Source: Pseudorhodoferax sp. Leaf267
GTDB lineage: Bacteria > Pseudomonadota > Gammaproteobacteria > Burkholderiales > Burkholderiaceae_C
Assembly (NCBI RefSeq): GCF_001422405.1
Contig: NZ_LMMV01000012.1
Coordinates: 1 to 64,000 of the forward strand
Direction: 5' to 3'
Length of the DNA: 64,000 bases
Made by a program: the position numbers and the translations under genes. The notes beneath the pieces were generated by a model. It did not search any database and was not told the origin of the DNA. It saw nothing but the letters and a program-made list of their open reading frames with translations. Positions 55,594-64,000 of the stretch are shown piece by piece. How positions within the stretch are numbered: the stretch's first letter is position 1; each line of letters starts with the position of its first letter.

Positions 55594-56358
55594 TCAGCGC
55601 GGGGCCATGCGCAGCGCGCCATCCAGCCGGATGACTTCGCCGTTCAGGTGGTTGTTGGTCACGATGTGGCAGGCCAGCTCGGCGAACTCCGAGGGCTTGC
55701 CCAACCGCGACGGGAAGGGGATGGACGCGGCCAGCGACTGCTGCACCGGCTCGGGCAGCTCCAGCAACAGCGGCGTGGCGAAGATGCCGGGCGCCACCGT
55801 GCACACCCGGATGCCGTGCTGCGCCAGGTCGCGCGCCATCGGCAGCGTCATGCCGACCAGCCCGCCCTTGGACGCGCTGTAAGCCTGCTGGCCCACCTGG
55901 CCGTCGTAGGCCGCCACCGAGGCGGTGAACATCATCACGCCACGCGCGCCGTCCTCCAGCGCTTCGAGCTTGGCGCAGCGCGCGGCGAACAGGCGGCTGA
56001 TGTTGTAGGTGCCGATCAGGTTCACGCCGATGACCTTGGCGAAGTCTTCCAGCGGCGCGGCGCGGCCGTCCTTGCCGACGATGCGCTTGGCACCACCGAT
56101 GCCGGCCACGTTCATGAGGATGCGGGCCGGGCCGTGGGCGGCAGCGGCAGCGTCGAGCGCAGCCTCCACGCTCGCGGTGTCGGCGATGTCGCAGGCGTGC
56201 GCCGTGCCGCCGATGTCGGCCGCGACTTTTTGCGCCAGCTCGCTGTTGCGGTCCAGCACCGCGACCCTGGCGCCCAGGCGCGCCAGTTCGCGTGCGACGG
56301 CCTCGCCCAGGCCCGATGCGCCGCCCGTGACGAGTGCTGACGTTCCTTCGATTTGCAT
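55594..56358 (-). CDS. SDR-family 3-hydroxyacyl-CoA dehydrogenase-like protein
   Basis: 254 residues. Classical short-chain dehydrogenase: TGGASGLGEA cofactor loop, an acidic residue after the second strand (VLDRNSE) suggesting NAD preference, NVAGIGGAK, and the YSASKGG active site with Ser in FTASVAA. Its nearest type by eye is 2-methyl-3-hydroxybutyryl-CoA dehydrogenase (HSD10). In this operon it should oxidise the 3-hydroxyacyl-CoA made by the crotonase. AAGGAG precedes the ATG, and the gene begins 11 bases after the synthetase stop. Confidence 0.9.
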   Translation of the reverse strand: MQIEGTSALVTGGASGLGEAVARELARLGARVAVLDRNSELAQKVAADIGGTAHACDIADTASVEAALDAAAAAHGPARILMNVAGIGGAKRIVGKDGRAAPLEDFAKVIGVNLIGTYNISRLFAARCAKLEALEDGARGVMMFTASVAAYDGQVGQQAYSASKGGLVGMTLPMARDLAQHGIRVCTVAPGIFATPLLLELPEPVQQSLAASIPFPSRLGKPSEFAELACHIVTNNHLNGEVIRLDGALRMAPR

Positions 56359-56369
56359 GACGGTCTCCT

Positions 56370-58226
56370 TTATTGCGGCTTGAGGGTGAAGGGCAGCGTG
56401 TCTGCGTGCAGCGCCTGCACGGCCGCGTCGCGGTGCTTCAGCACGGCGCGCTGGTTGATCGAGCCCTTGTCGGTGACTTCGCCCTTGTCGATGGACGGGG
56501 GCTCGGCCACGAGCACCGCGCGCGCGATGCGGTTGGCGCTGCCGGTGGAGTCGGTCGCGAGCTTGTTCAGCACGCGCTGGAAGTGCCCCTGCACGGCCGG
56601 GCTTTCCAGCACCTGCTGCCACGGCGCATCGGCCGGCAGCCGCGCCAGTTCGCGCACGGCCTGCGTGCAGAAGATCAGCGCGCCGACCTCCTTGAGGTTG
56701 ATGCCGGTCAGCACCGCGTCCTGCACATAAGGCGCCCCGTAGGCGGTGATCCTGGCGCGCATCGGCCCCACGCTGACGAAGGTGCCTGTGGCCAGCTTGA
56801 AGTCTTCGGCAATGCGGCCGTCGAATCGCAGGCCCAGATGGATGTTCTGCGGGTCGATCCAGTCCACCGCGTCGCCGGTCATGAAGAAGCCCTCTTCGTC
56901 GAAGGACTCGTGCGTCACGTCCGGCAGGCGCCAGTAGCCCGGCGTGACGTTGGGGCCGCGGTAGCGGATCTCGGTCTTGCCATCGGTGGGCACGAGCTTG
57001 ATCTCCATGCCGGCGGTGGGCAGCCCCAGGTCGCCGGTGGCCACCTCGGGCCGCGTGATGTACAGGCCGAACGGGCCGGACTCGGTCATGCCCAGGCCCG
57101 TGCCCATCACCAGGCGCTCGCCGATCTCGGCCTCCTGGATGGTGTGCAGCTTGTCCCACACGGCCTGCGGCAGCGCCGCGCCGGCGTAGAAGAACATGCG
57201 TGCGCGCGACAGCAGGTTCTTGCGCAGCACCGCGTCGGTCTCCATCGCGTCGGCGATGTATTCGAAGCCGGTCGGCACGTTGAAGTAGACCGTGGGTGCG
57301 ATCTCGCGCAGGTTGCGCAGCGTCTCGGCGATGCCGGAAGGCGTGGGCTTGCCGTCGTCGATGTACAGCGTGCCGCCGTTGTCCAGCACGATCCCCACGT
57401 TGTGGTTGCCGCCGAAGGTGTGGTTCCAGGGCAGCCAGTCGACCAGCACCGGCGGCTCCTCGCCCAGCGCGGGGATGGAGCTGCGCAGCTGTTGCTGGTT
57501 CGCGCACCACATGCGGTGCGTGTTGATGACGGCCTTGGGGTTCTTGGTGGAGCCCGAGGTGAAGAGGAACTTGGTGATCGTGCCGGGGTGGATGTTGGCC
57601 ATGGCGGCGTCCACGGCCGGCGTCACTTCGGTGGCCAGCAGCTCGGCCAGCGTGGTGCTGGCGCGGTCTTGCAGCCGGCCCTCGCCGAGCACGACCTCGG
57701 TGTCGGCCGGCACCACGGCGGCGATCGCCTTGGCATAGCGTGCGTCGGCGGCGAACACCAGGCCCGGCGTCAGCGTGGCCATCACGTGGCGCAGCTTCTC
57801 GTAGTCCTTGCTCACCAGCGCGTAAGGCGTGGAGACGGGGCAGTGCGGCACGCCGGCCAGCAGCGCGCCGAAGGCAATGAGCGCGTGGTCGATGCCGTTC
57901 TCGGCCAGGATCGCGACCGGCCGCTCGGGCGACAGGCCGCGCGTGAGCAGCGCCTGCGCGATGGCGCGCGCCTTGGCCAGCATCTCGCGGTACGTCATGT
58001 GCACCCAGTCGCCGCGGCTGCCATCGGCGTTGCGCGCGCGCTGGGCGATGAACGTGCGGTCGGGCGCCACTTCGGCCCAGTGCACCAGGCGGTCCGTCAT
58101 GCGGTGGGCGTAGGGCGGCAGCGGCGTCTCGGCGCTGAGGTAGGCCACGCCGCCTTCGCCCTCGCGCAGCACGCCGCGCGTGATGCCGAAAGCCAGCGGT
58201 CGGTACTTGGGTGTTGTCTCCGTCAT
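56370..58226 (-). CDS. Feruloyl-CoA synthetase
   Basis: 618 residues, ANL-superfamily acyl-CoA ligase of the feruloyl-CoA synthase type. The ATP loop FTSGSTKNPKAVINTH, the DWLPWNHTFGG stretch typical of this subgroup, GLGMTESGP and FMTGDAVDWIDP are visible. It activates ferulate, p-coumarate or similar acids to CoA thioesters. An AGGAGA Shine-Dalgarno precedes the ATG at 58226. It is located between the crotonase and the SDR genes in the operon. Confidence 0.9.
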   Translation of the reverse strand: MTETTPKYRPLAFGITRGVLREGEGGVAYLSAETPLPPYAHRMTDRLVHWAEVAPDRTFIAQRARNADGSRGDWVHMTYREMLAKARAIAQALLTRGLSPERPVAILAENGIDHALIAFGALLAGVPHCPVSTPYALVSKDYEKLRHVMATLTPGLVFAADARYAKAIAAVVPADTEVVLGEGRLQDRASTTLAELLATEVTPAVDAAMANIHPGTITKFLFTSGSTKNPKAVINTHRMWCANQQQLRSSIPALGEEPPVLVDWLPWNHTFGGNHNVGIVLDNGGTLYIDDGKPTPSGIAETLRNLREIAPTVYFNVPTGFEYIADAMETDAVLRKNLLSRARMFFYAGAALPQAVWDKLHTIQEAEIGERLVMGTGLGMTESGPFGLYITRPEVATGDLGLPTAGMEIKLVPTDGKTEIRYRGPNVTPGYWRLPDVTHESFDEEGFFMTGDAVDWIDPQNIHLGLRFDGRIAEDFKLATGTFVSVGPMRARITAYGAPYVQDAVLTGINLKEVGALIFCTQAVRELARLPADAPWQQVLESPAVQGHFQRVLNKLATDSTGSANRIARAVLVAEPPSIDKGEVTDKGSINQRAVLKHRDAAVQALHADTLPFTLKPQ

Positions 58227-58252
58227 GTCGTTCTCCTGGTGGTCGCCGGGGG

Positions 58253-59026
58253 TCAGTTCTTGCTGACCTTGGGCGCCTTGCCTTCGAGGAAGGCGCGCAC
58301 GCGCTCCTTGGCGTCGGGGGCGTCCTGCACGATGCCCGCCATCAGCGCCTCGGTGAAGAAGCCGTGGTCGGCCGGCTGCTCGGCGATGCGCGGCAGCGCG
58401 TGCATGAGCGCGTAGTTGGTCAGCGGGGCGTTGGTGGCGATGCGCTTGGCCAGCTCCACCGCCTTGTCGAACGCCGTGCCTTCGGCCACCAGGTACTGCG
58501 CGAAGCCGGCGCGCTCGCCGTCTTCGGCGTTGTAGACGCGGCCGGTCATCATCATGTCGGTCATGCGCGCCACGCCGATCAGCTTGGGGATGCGCACCGA
58601 GCCGCCGCCGCCCACGAAGATGCCGCGCGTGCCTTCGGGCAAGGCGTAGAAGGTGGTGCTGTCCGCCACGCGGATGTGGGCCGCGCTGGCCAGCTCCAGC
58701 CCGCCGCCGACGACCGCGCCGTGCAGCGCCGCGACCACGGGCACCGGGCCGTGCTGCACGCATTCCAGCGCCTGGTGCCACATGCGCGAATGCATCACGC
58801 CCTGGCCGGCGTTGCGCTCCTTCAATTCCGACAGGTCGAGCCCGGCGCAGAAGTGCGGGCCGGCGCCGTCGATGACGACCGCGCGCACGCTCTCGGGCAG
58901 GTTCTGGAAGGTGTCGCGCAGCGCCAGGATCAGCGCGTCGTTCAAGGCATTGCGCTTGGCCGCGCGTTCCAGTCGAACGATGGCGATGTCGCCCTGGGTT
59001 TCGAAAGTGAGGTCGGGGTGGGTCAT
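58253..59026 (-). CDS. Crotonase/enoyl-CoA hydratase family protein
   Basis: 257 residues, first gene of the operon. The oxyanion-hole stretch FCAGLDLSELKER and the GAVVGGGLELASAAHIRVAD region are typical, and Glu in LPEGTRGIF is the likely catalytic acid. It would hydrate the CoA-activated cinnamate side chain, and might also cleave it to an aldehyde and acetyl-CoA as hydratase-lyases do; the adjacent SDR argues for a beta-oxidative route. It is distinct from the 276-residue Pseudomonas feruloyl-CoA hydratase-lyase. Confidence 0.9.
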   Translation of the reverse strand: MTHPDLTFETQGDIAIVRLERAAKRNALNDALILALRDTFQNLPESVRAVVIDGAGPHFCAGLDLSELKERNAGQGVMHSRMWHQALECVQHGPVPVVAALHGAVVGGGLELASAAHIRVADSTTFYALPEGTRGIFVGGGGSVRIPKLIGVARMTDMMMTGRVYNAEDGERAGFAQYLVAEGTAFDKAVELAKRIATNAPLTNYALMHALPRIAEQPADHGFFTEALMAGIVQDAPDAKERVRAFLEGKAPKVSKN

Positions 59027-59053
59027 GATTGCGTCCTTGGGTTGGATCGATTA

Positions 59054-59072
59054 TGGTTATGAAAAATAACCA
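59054..59072. promoter_or_regulatory. Inverted repeat in the divergent aromatic-operon spacer (candidate MarR operator)
   Basis: TGGTTAT (59054-59060) and ATAACCA (59066-59072) form a perfect dyad with spacer GAAAA, 27 bases upstream of the crotonase ATG and between the two divergent start points. The spacing and size suit a MarR dimer. Confidence 0.65.
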
Positions 59073-59078
59073 AATCAA

Positions 59079-59091
59079 GCGCTCTGAGCGC
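59079..59091. promoter_or_regulatory. Second palindrome in the divergent aromatic-operon spacer
   Basis: GCGCTC and GAGCGC flank a single T, a perfect 13-base palindrome seven bases from the first repeat. It may be a second regulator site or a small hairpin in the leader of the amidohydrolase message. Confidence 0.4.
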
Positions 59092-59128
59092 CTCCAAAAC
59101 CCCGTACTTACCCTGAGAGGAGACCTGA

Positions 59129-59995
59129 GTGGACTGCACCAACCTGATCGCCATCGACACCCACACGCACGCCGAAATCAGCTGCTGGAACCCGTTCGAC
59201 AACTACGGCGAGGAATACGACCGCGCCGCCGACAAGTACTTCCGCTCCAGCCGCCGGCCCACCATCCAGGAGAGCATCGACTACTACCGCGAGCGCAAGA
59301 TCGGCTTCGTGATGTTCGGCGTGGACGCCGAGTCGCAACTGGGCCGCCGCCGCATCCCCAACGAAGAGATCGCCGAGGCCGCGCAGCAGAACCCGGACAT
59401 CATGATCGCCTTCGCCAGCATCGACCCGCACAAGGGCAGGATGGGCGCGCGCGAGGCGCGCCGGCTGGTGGAGGAGCACGGCGTGAAGGGCTTCAAGTTC
59501 CACCCCACCGTGCAGGGCTTCCACCCCTACGACAAGATGGCCTGGCCCATCTACGAGGTGATCGCCGAACGCAAGCTGCCCGCCATCTTCCACACCGGGC
59601 ACAGCGGCATCGGCTCGGGCATGCGCTGCGGCGGCGGGCTGCGGCTGGAGTACAGCAACCCCATGCACTTGGACGACGTGGCGATCGATTTCCCCGACAT
59701 GCAGATCGTCATGGCCCACCCCAGCTTCCCGTGGCAGGACGAGGCGCTGTCGGTGGCCACGCACAAGCCCAACGTGTGGATTGACCTGTCGGGCTGGAGC
59801 CCCAAGTACTTTCCCAAGCAGCTCATCCAATACGCCAACACGATGCTGAAGGACCGCGTGCTGTTCGCCAGCGACTGGCCGCTGATCTCGCCGGACCGCT
59901 GGCTTAAGGATTCGGAAGAGGCCGGCTTCAAGCCCGAGGTGATGCCGGGCATCCTCAAGGGCAATGCAATGCGCCTGCTGGGCCTGGGTGCATGA
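59129..59995 (+). CDS. Amidohydrolase family protein (ACMSD-like TIM barrel)
   Basis: 288 residues. Metal-dependent hydrolase of the amidohydrolase-2 group. The metal motif is DTHTHAE near the N-terminus; FKFHPTVQGFHP, FHTGHSG, MAHPSFPWQDEAL and FASDWPLISPDRWL carry the other expected ligands. Related enzymes decarboxylate or hydrolyse ring-cleavage products. It starts at GTG 59129 with GAGGAGA upstream and is divergent from the feruloyl operon, so it probably shares its regulation. The substrate is unknown. Confidence 0.85.
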   Translation: MDCTNLIAIDTHTHAEISCWNPFDNYGEEYDRAADKYFRSSRRPTIQESIDYYRERKIGFVMFGVDAESQLGRRRIPNEEIAEAAQQNPDIMIAFASIDPHKGRMGAREARRLVEEHGVKGFKFHPTVQGFHPYDKMAWPIYEVIAERKLPAIFHTGHSGIGSGMRCGGGLRLEYSNPMHLDDVAIDFPDMQIVMAHPSFPWQDEALSVATHKPNVWIDLSGWSPKYFPKQLIQYANTMLKDRVLFASDWPLISPDRWLKDSEEAGFKPEVMPGILKGNAMRLLGLGA

Positions 59996-60134
59996 AGCCG
60001 CTTCATCTGGCCGCGCGACAGGGTTGACGTCCGCCGGCGCTGCAGGGCGGCAACGCGGCGACCACAAGCAGGCCGCGACGACGGCCACCACCGCAGTTCC
60101 GAGGCCTTGGTGATCGTGCCGCGCTGAGGCCGGC

Positions 60135-60159
60135 TCTGCATATGCAAGACATATGCAGA
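60135..60159. promoter_or_regulatory. Perfect 10-bp inverted repeat upstream of the PEP-CTERM gene
   Basis: TCTGCATATG (60135-60144) and CATATGCAGA (60150-60159) are exact inverted repeats with spacer CAAGA, 76 bases before the ATG at 60236. There is no T run after it, so it reads as an operator rather than a terminator. Confidence 0.65.
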
Positions 60160-60235
60160 CCCGTTGTTTCAGATATTTGATCTGCGGGAGAGGGCGCCCT
60201 AGCATCCGCGCTCCAACGATTTCCCGGAGACATCC

Positions 60236-61471
60236 ATGCCCCGCCCCCTCCTGCGCGCCCTGGCGCTGCCCGCGCTGCTCGCCTGCGCCGCAGCGGCCCA
60301 GGCCGATCCCGTCAGCGTGCTGTTCGTCGGCAACAGCTACACCTTCGGCCGCGTCGACCCGGTCATGAGCTACAACGCTGCCAATGTGCGCGACCTCACG
60401 GCGCCGATGGCAGCGGCCAACCCCACCGGCAGCAACAGCTTCGAGCCCCACCCCTGGGGCGGCGTGGCCGGCATCTTCAAACAGTTCACGACGCAGGCGG
60501 GCCTGGACTACCAGGTGGCGCTGTCTACGCGCAACGCCGCCTCGCTGCGCGGTCATTTCCTCAACAGCAACCCGGCCGACTGGAACCTGCGCGGCAACAT
60601 CGCGAGCCAGACCTGGAGCAAAGTCGTGCTGCAGGAGCAGAGCGACGAGGCACTGCCCAAACAGACGGGCCTGGCGTCCAACCCCGCGTACTTCAACGCC
60701 TACGTGAATGTCATCGAGAACTACCTGCACCAGGGCAACGCGTTGTCGTACCGCGAGCGCGAGCTGATCGGCGGCACCAATGCCGAATGCGCGCGCATCA
60801 CCGGCGCGTCCGCCGGCACCTGCGGGCTGCTGCGCAACATCGAGGCCAACCCGAACGCCAGCGCCGATACGCAGGTCTACCTCTACCAGACCTGGGCACG
60901 CCCGAACCTCGTGAATGCGCCGTTCACCACAGTGACCGACCCTGTCACGGGCGAGGTGAGCTTCACGACCACGCCCGCCACGTCGTTCTACGGCTCGCTG
61001 CAGGCCATGACCGAGGACCTGCGCGATGCCTATGCCAAGGCCGCGGCGGACGCCGGTGCCGACGGCAGCGGCGGCGTTGTCGACGTGGCACCGGTCGGTG
61101 AGGCCTTCATGCTGGCCCTGGCGATGGGCGTGGCCACGGCCAACCACTATGCGCCCGACGCCGTGACCGATGGCCTGGTGGACCTGTGGTGGGACGACGG
61201 CACGCACGCCAGCAAGTTCGGCTCCTACCTCAGCGCACTGACGTTGTTCGGCACGCTGACCGGCCTGGACCCGGCCAGCCTGGGCGCCGCCGAAATCGCG
61301 GCGCGCGACCTGGGCATCGCCGTACCCGAAGCCGTGCTGCTGCAGCGTGTGGCCAGCCTCACGCTGGGCTTCGACCCGCAGCAAGTGCCCGAGCCCTCGG
61401 TGCTGGCGCTGTGGTTCACCGCCGCTGCCGCCGGGCTGGCGCTGCGGCGACGCCGCTCTTCTCGCGCCTGA
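60236..61471 (+). CDS. PEP-CTERM protein with SGNH-hydrolase-like motifs
   Basis: 411 residues. A signal peptide (about 1-23) is followed by VLFVGNSYTFG, resembling the GNS/GDS block of SGNH hydrolases, and by DDGTHASKFGSYL, resembling the DxxH block near the C-terminus. The last 28 residues form a sorting signal: VPEPS, a hydrophobic helix and RRRRSSRA. PEP-CTERM tails are cut by exosortase (EpsH-type) and are linked to exopolysaccharide in many Gram-negative bacteria; no exosortase is in this window. The enzyme activity is inference. A perfect palindrome lies upstream. Confidence 0.88.
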   Translation: MPRPLLRALALPALLACAAAAQADPVSVLFVGNSYTFGRVDPVMSYNAANVRDLTAPMAAANPTGSNSFEPHPWGGVAGIFKQFTTQAGLDYQVALSTRNAASLRGHFLNSNPADWNLRGNIASQTWSKVVLQEQSDEALPKQTGLASNPAYFNAYVNVIENYLHQGNALSYRERELIGGTNAECARITGASAGTCGLLRNIEANPNASADTQVYLYQTWARPNLVNAPFTTVTDPVTGEVSFTTTPATSFYGSLQAMTEDLRDAYAKAAADAGADGSGGVVDVAPVGEAFMLALAMGVATANHYAPDAVTDGLVDLWWDDGTHASKFGSYLSALTLFGTLTGLDPASLGAAEIAARDLGIAVPEAVLLQRVASLTLGFDPQQVPEPSVLALWFTAAAAGLALRRRRSSRA

Positions 61472-61554
61472 CGGCGAGTGGCTGGCCGCAAAGGCCTGGG
61501 TGGGCGGTGGCCATGCGGCCTGCAACATAATTTGCGCCGCACTTCACCCGCCCC

Positions 61555-62328
61555 ATGCTGTTCCTGATTTCACCTGCCAAATCCCTCGACTACGACACCC
61601 CGCTGGGGCCCGTGCCCCACACCAAGCCGCTGTTCCCCGAGCAGGCGGCCGAGCTGATCGCTGTGCTCAAGGGCAAGACGCCTCAGCAGATTGCCGAACT
61701 CATGGACCTGTCCGACAGCCTGGCTGCGCTGAACGTGGCGCGCTACCAGGCCTACAGCCCGCGCATGACGGCGCGCAATTCGCGCCAGGCCGCGCTGGCC
61801 TTCGACGGTGATGTCTACGGCGGGCTGGACGCGCGCAGCCTGCCACTGGACGATCTGCGCTGGGCCCAGCGCCACCTGCGCATCCTGTCGGGCCTGTACG
61901 GCGTGCTGCGCCCGCTGGACCGCATGCAGCCCTACCGGCTGGAGATGGGCACGGCGCTGGCCAACGCGCAGGGCGCCAACCTGTACCAGTTCTGGGGCAG
62001 CCGCATCGCCGAATACCTGAACGGCGAACTGGCCGGCAGCAAGACGCCCGTCGTCGTGAACCTGGCCTCGCAGGAGTATTTCAAGTCGGTGGACCGCCAG
62101 GCCTTGCGCGCGCGGGTGGTCGAATGCCAGTTCGAGGACTACAAGAACGGGCAGTACAAGATCATCAGTTTCTTCGCCAAGCGCGCGCGCGGCCTGATGG
62201 CCCGCTATGCGATCGAGCACCGCATCAAGACGCCGGCCGGGTTGAAGGGTTTCAACGTGGACGGCTACGCCTTCGACGCCAAGGCCTCGGCGCCGGATCG
62301 CCTGGTGTTCCGGCGCCGCGCGGACTGA
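61555..62328 (+). CDS. yaaA: YaaA family peroxide-stress protein
   Basis: 257 residues, the normal length for the family (former DUF328). It opens MLFLISPAKSLDYDTP and shows the conserved GLYGVLRPLDRMQPYRLEMG and FFAKRARGLMARY stretches. The E. coli protein lowers free iron and protects DNA under peroxide stress. The P4H-like gene follows by 17 bases and queF after that, so the three may form one unit. Confidence 0.94.
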   Translation: MLFLISPAKSLDYDTPLGPVPHTKPLFPEQAAELIAVLKGKTPQQIAELMDLSDSLAALNVARYQAYSPRMTARNSRQAALAFDGDVYGGLDARSLPLDDLRWAQRHLRILSGLYGVLRPLDRMQPYRLEMGTALANAQGANLYQFWGSRIAEYLNGELAGSKTPVVVNLASQEYFKSVDRQALRARVVECQFEDYKNGQYKIISFFAKRARGLMARYAIEHRIKTPAGLKGFNVDGYAFDAKASAPDRLVFRRRAD

Positions 62329-62345
62329 TCTCAGAAAGGAGCACC

Positions 62346-63209
62346 ATGGCCGCCAACACATCGTCGCAAAGCATCACGCCGCAGCTGCGGCAGTGGATTG
62401 TCGAGCAGGCGCAAGCCGGCCACGCGGCCGACGTGGTGCTCCAATCCATGCGCGATGCGGGCTGGGACGAGGACGTGGCCATCGAGGCCATGGAAACCAG
62501 CCTGCGCGACCACCTGGAGCAAGCCGCCAAGGCCGCCAGCCTGCCGCCGGCCGTGCCCGTGCCCGAGCCCGACCTGGCCGATGCCCCGCTGTACCTGGAT
62601 GCCGGCGACCGCCGCGTGCATGTGCTGAGCATGCAGCGCGAGCCGCGTGTCGTGGTGTTCGGCAACCTGCTCAGCGACGAAGAGTGCGAAGCGTTGATCG
62701 AAGAGGCCCGCCCGCGCATGGCGCGCTCGCGCACCGTGGCCACCAAGACCGGCGGCGAAGAGATCAACGTGGACCGCACCAGCGATGGCATGTTCTTCCA
62801 GCGCGCCGAAACGCCCTTGATCGCGCGCATCGAGGACCGCATCGCCCGCCTGCTGCGCTGGCCGCTGGAAAACGGCGAAGGCCTGCAGATCCTGCACTAC
62901 GGCCCCGGCACCGAATACAAGCCGCACTACGACTATTTCGACCCCGGCGAGCCCGGCACGCCCACCATCCTGCGCCGCGGCGGCCAGCGTGTCGGCACGC
63001 TTGTGATGTACCTGGGCGAGCCCGAGCAGGGCGGCGCCACGGTGTTCCCCGACATCCAGCTCGAAGTGGCGCCCAAGCGCGGCAACGCCGTGTTCTTCAG
63101 CTACGAGCGGCCACACCCGAGCACGCGCACGCTGCATGGCGGCGCGCCCGTGCTGCAGGGCGAAAAATGGATCGCCACCAAATGGCTGCGTGAACGTGAA
63201 TTCGCATGA
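62346..63209 (+). CDS. Prolyl 4-hydroxylase-like 2-oxoglutarate/Fe(II) dioxygenase
   Basis: 287 residues. The C-terminal two thirds are a P4H-type double-stranded beta helix with iron ligands HYD (in [11 protein letters not shown]) and a second His in TLHGGAPV, and the 2-oxoglutarate-binding Lys in EKWIATKW. The first 70 residues are a separate small helical region with a proline-rich linker. An AAAGGAG Shine-Dalgarno precedes the ATG. The substrate is unknown; bacterial relatives hydroxylate proline in proteins such as EF-Tu. The stop overlaps the queF start by four bases. Confidence 0.88.
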   Translation: MAANTSSQSITPQLRQWIVEQAQAGHAADVVLQSMRDAGWDEDVAIEAMETSLRDHLEQAAKAASLPPAVPVPEPDLADAPLYLDAGDRRVHVLSMQREPRVVVFGNLLSDEECEALIEEARPRMARSRTVATKTGGEEINVDRTSDGMFFQRAETPLIARIEDRIARLLRWPLENGEGLQILHYGPGTEYKPHYDYFDPGEPGTPTILRRGGQRVGTLVMYLGEPEQGGATVFPDIQLEVAPKRGNAVFFSYERPHPSTRTLHGGAPVLQGEKWIATKWLREREFA

Positions 63210-64000
63210 CATCCCCTGACCAATCCCCCCTGGGCAAGGCCTCGGCCTACGCCGACCGGTACGACGCCTCGCTGCTGTTCCCGATCCCGCGCGCCGACAA
63301 GCGCGCCGAGCTGGGCATCCAGGGCGCCAGCCCCTTCTTCGGGGCCGACCTGTGGACGGCGTATGAGCTGAGCTGGCTCAACACGCGCGGCAAGCCCCAG
63401 GTGGCGCTGGCGCATTTCACCGTGCCCTGCGAGACGCCCAACATCATCGAGAGCAAATCGCTCAAGCTGTACCTGGGCAGCTTTTCCAACACGCCGTTCG
63501 AGTCGGTGGACGCCGTGCGTGCGCACCTGCGCACCGACCTGTCCGAGGCTGTATGGCGCGGCAGCGACCAGCCGGCCACCATCGGCGTGCGCGTGCTCGG
63601 CCCGGAGTTGTTCGACCGCGAGCCCGTGCACGAGCTCGACGGCCTGAGCCTGGACCGGCTGGACCTGGAATGCACGCACTACCAGCCCGCGCCCGAGCTG
63701 CTCACGGCGGCGTTCGACGAGGCGCCAGTCACCGAAGTGCTGACCTCCAATTTGCTCAAGAGCAACTGCCTGGTCACCGGCCAGCCCGATTGGGGCGCGG
63801 TCCAGGTAAGCTACAGCGGCCCGCAGATCGACCAGGCCGGCCTGTTGCGCTACATCGTTTCGTTCCGCAACCACAACGAGTTCCACGAGCAGTGCGTCGA
63901 ACGCATGTTCATGGACATCTGGCGCCGCTGCCGCCCGGTCAAGCTGACGGTCTACGCGCGTTACACGCGGCGCGGCGGGCTGGACATCAACCCTTGGCGC
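63206..64000 (+). CDS. queF: NADPH-dependent 7-cyano-7-deazaguanine reductase, cut at the window end
   Basis: 265 codons are visible, and only the last few are missing, since the family's near-terminal [11 protein letters not shown] is reached. It reduces preQ0 to preQ1 in queuosine synthesis. The long two-domain (E. coli-type) form is shown by the [10 protein letters not shown] motif in the N-terminal half and by [12 protein letters not shown], where the catalytic Cys sits, in the C-terminal half; [11 protein letters not shown] is also diagnostic. The ATG overlaps the P4H-like stop (ATGA). Confidence 0.95.
   Translation, partial: MTSPDQSPLGKASAYADRYDASLLFPIPRADKRAELGIQGASPFFGADLWTAYELSWLNTRGKPQVALAHFTVPCETPNIIESKSLKLYLGSFSNTPFESVDAVRAHLRTDLSEAVWRGSDQPATIGVRVLGPELFDREPVHELDGLSLDRLDLECTHYQPAPELLTAAFDEAPVTEVLTSNLLKSNCLVTGQPDWGAVQVSYSGPQIDQAGLLRYIVSFRNHNEFHEQCVERMFMDIWRRCRPVKLTVYARYTRRGGLDINPWR

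Overview
This is a high-G+C bacterial window that reads as a betaproteobacterium of the Burkholderiales, most likely a Comamonadaceae-type organism. That assignment rests on gene order (gpmA, S41 protease and moeB divergent from rhodanese, grxC, secB and gpsA; DUF3460 next to scpA), on two Bug/TctC solute-binding proteins, and on a PEP-CTERM protein. It is inference from gene content; no database search was possible.

Region 1 (1-16187). After the 3' end of a thiolase gene comes a run of ten minus-strand genes with overlaps or very short gaps, read from about 16187 down to 191. In order of transcription they are: a GAF-HlyD membrane fusion protein; a multi-spanning protein with a PqqD-like domain, an M50 zinc protease core and an HlyD domain; a 62-residue coupled small protein; a shortened SecA-like ATPase; a periplasmic HlyD/RND adaptor; a 1602-residue surface protein (LEPR-XLL-like N-terminus, DUF4347, two beta-helix blocks, cadherin-like repeats); a membrane diguanylate cyclase; a REC-HD-GYP phosphodiesterase; an ECF41-type sigma factor; and an endonuclease/exonuclease/phosphatase protein. 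I read this as a dedicated export system for the giant protein, tied to c-di-GMP control. It is the best candidate here for an undescribed system.

Region 2 (16188-26914). A 318-base divergent spacer leads to a chemoreceptor and two adjoining paralogous hybrid histidine kinases (sensor-PAS-HisKA-HATPase-REC-REC-Hpt) ending at a clear terminator. A 21-codon membrane-peptide ORF follows on the other strand.

Region 3 (27039-35863) is conserved housekeeping: moeB, S41 protease, gpmA, rhodanese, grxC, secB, gpsA, scpA, DUF3460, a BamE-like lipoprotein and a SulP transporter.

Region 4 (35902-38066) is a wreck of a formate dehydrogenase-N operon. Alpha, beta and gamma fragments are joined by deletions and frameshifts, but an in-frame selenocysteine UGA and its SECIS hairpin survive.

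Region 5 (38242-50481) holds a lipoprotein, a Bug protein, a ferredoxin-type reductase, an epimerase-like protein, an S1C protein without its catalytic His and Asp, an IscR-like regulator without cluster cysteines, an NhaR-like regulator, a small basic protein, tRNA-Leu(CAA), cysM, a Nudix hydrolase, tusA, galU and valS.

Region 6 (50607-59995) is a seven-gene operon for CoA-dependent breakdown of hydroxycinnamate-type aromatics: crotonase, feruloyl-CoA synthetase, SDR, Bug, tannase/feruloyl esterase, acyl-CoA dehydrogenase and MarR. An amidohydrolase is divergent across two inverted repeats.

Region 7 (60135-64000) has a perfect palindrome upstream of a PEP-CTERM SGNH-like protein, then yaaA, a prolyl 4-hydroxylase-like dioxygenase, and queF, which is cut by the window end.
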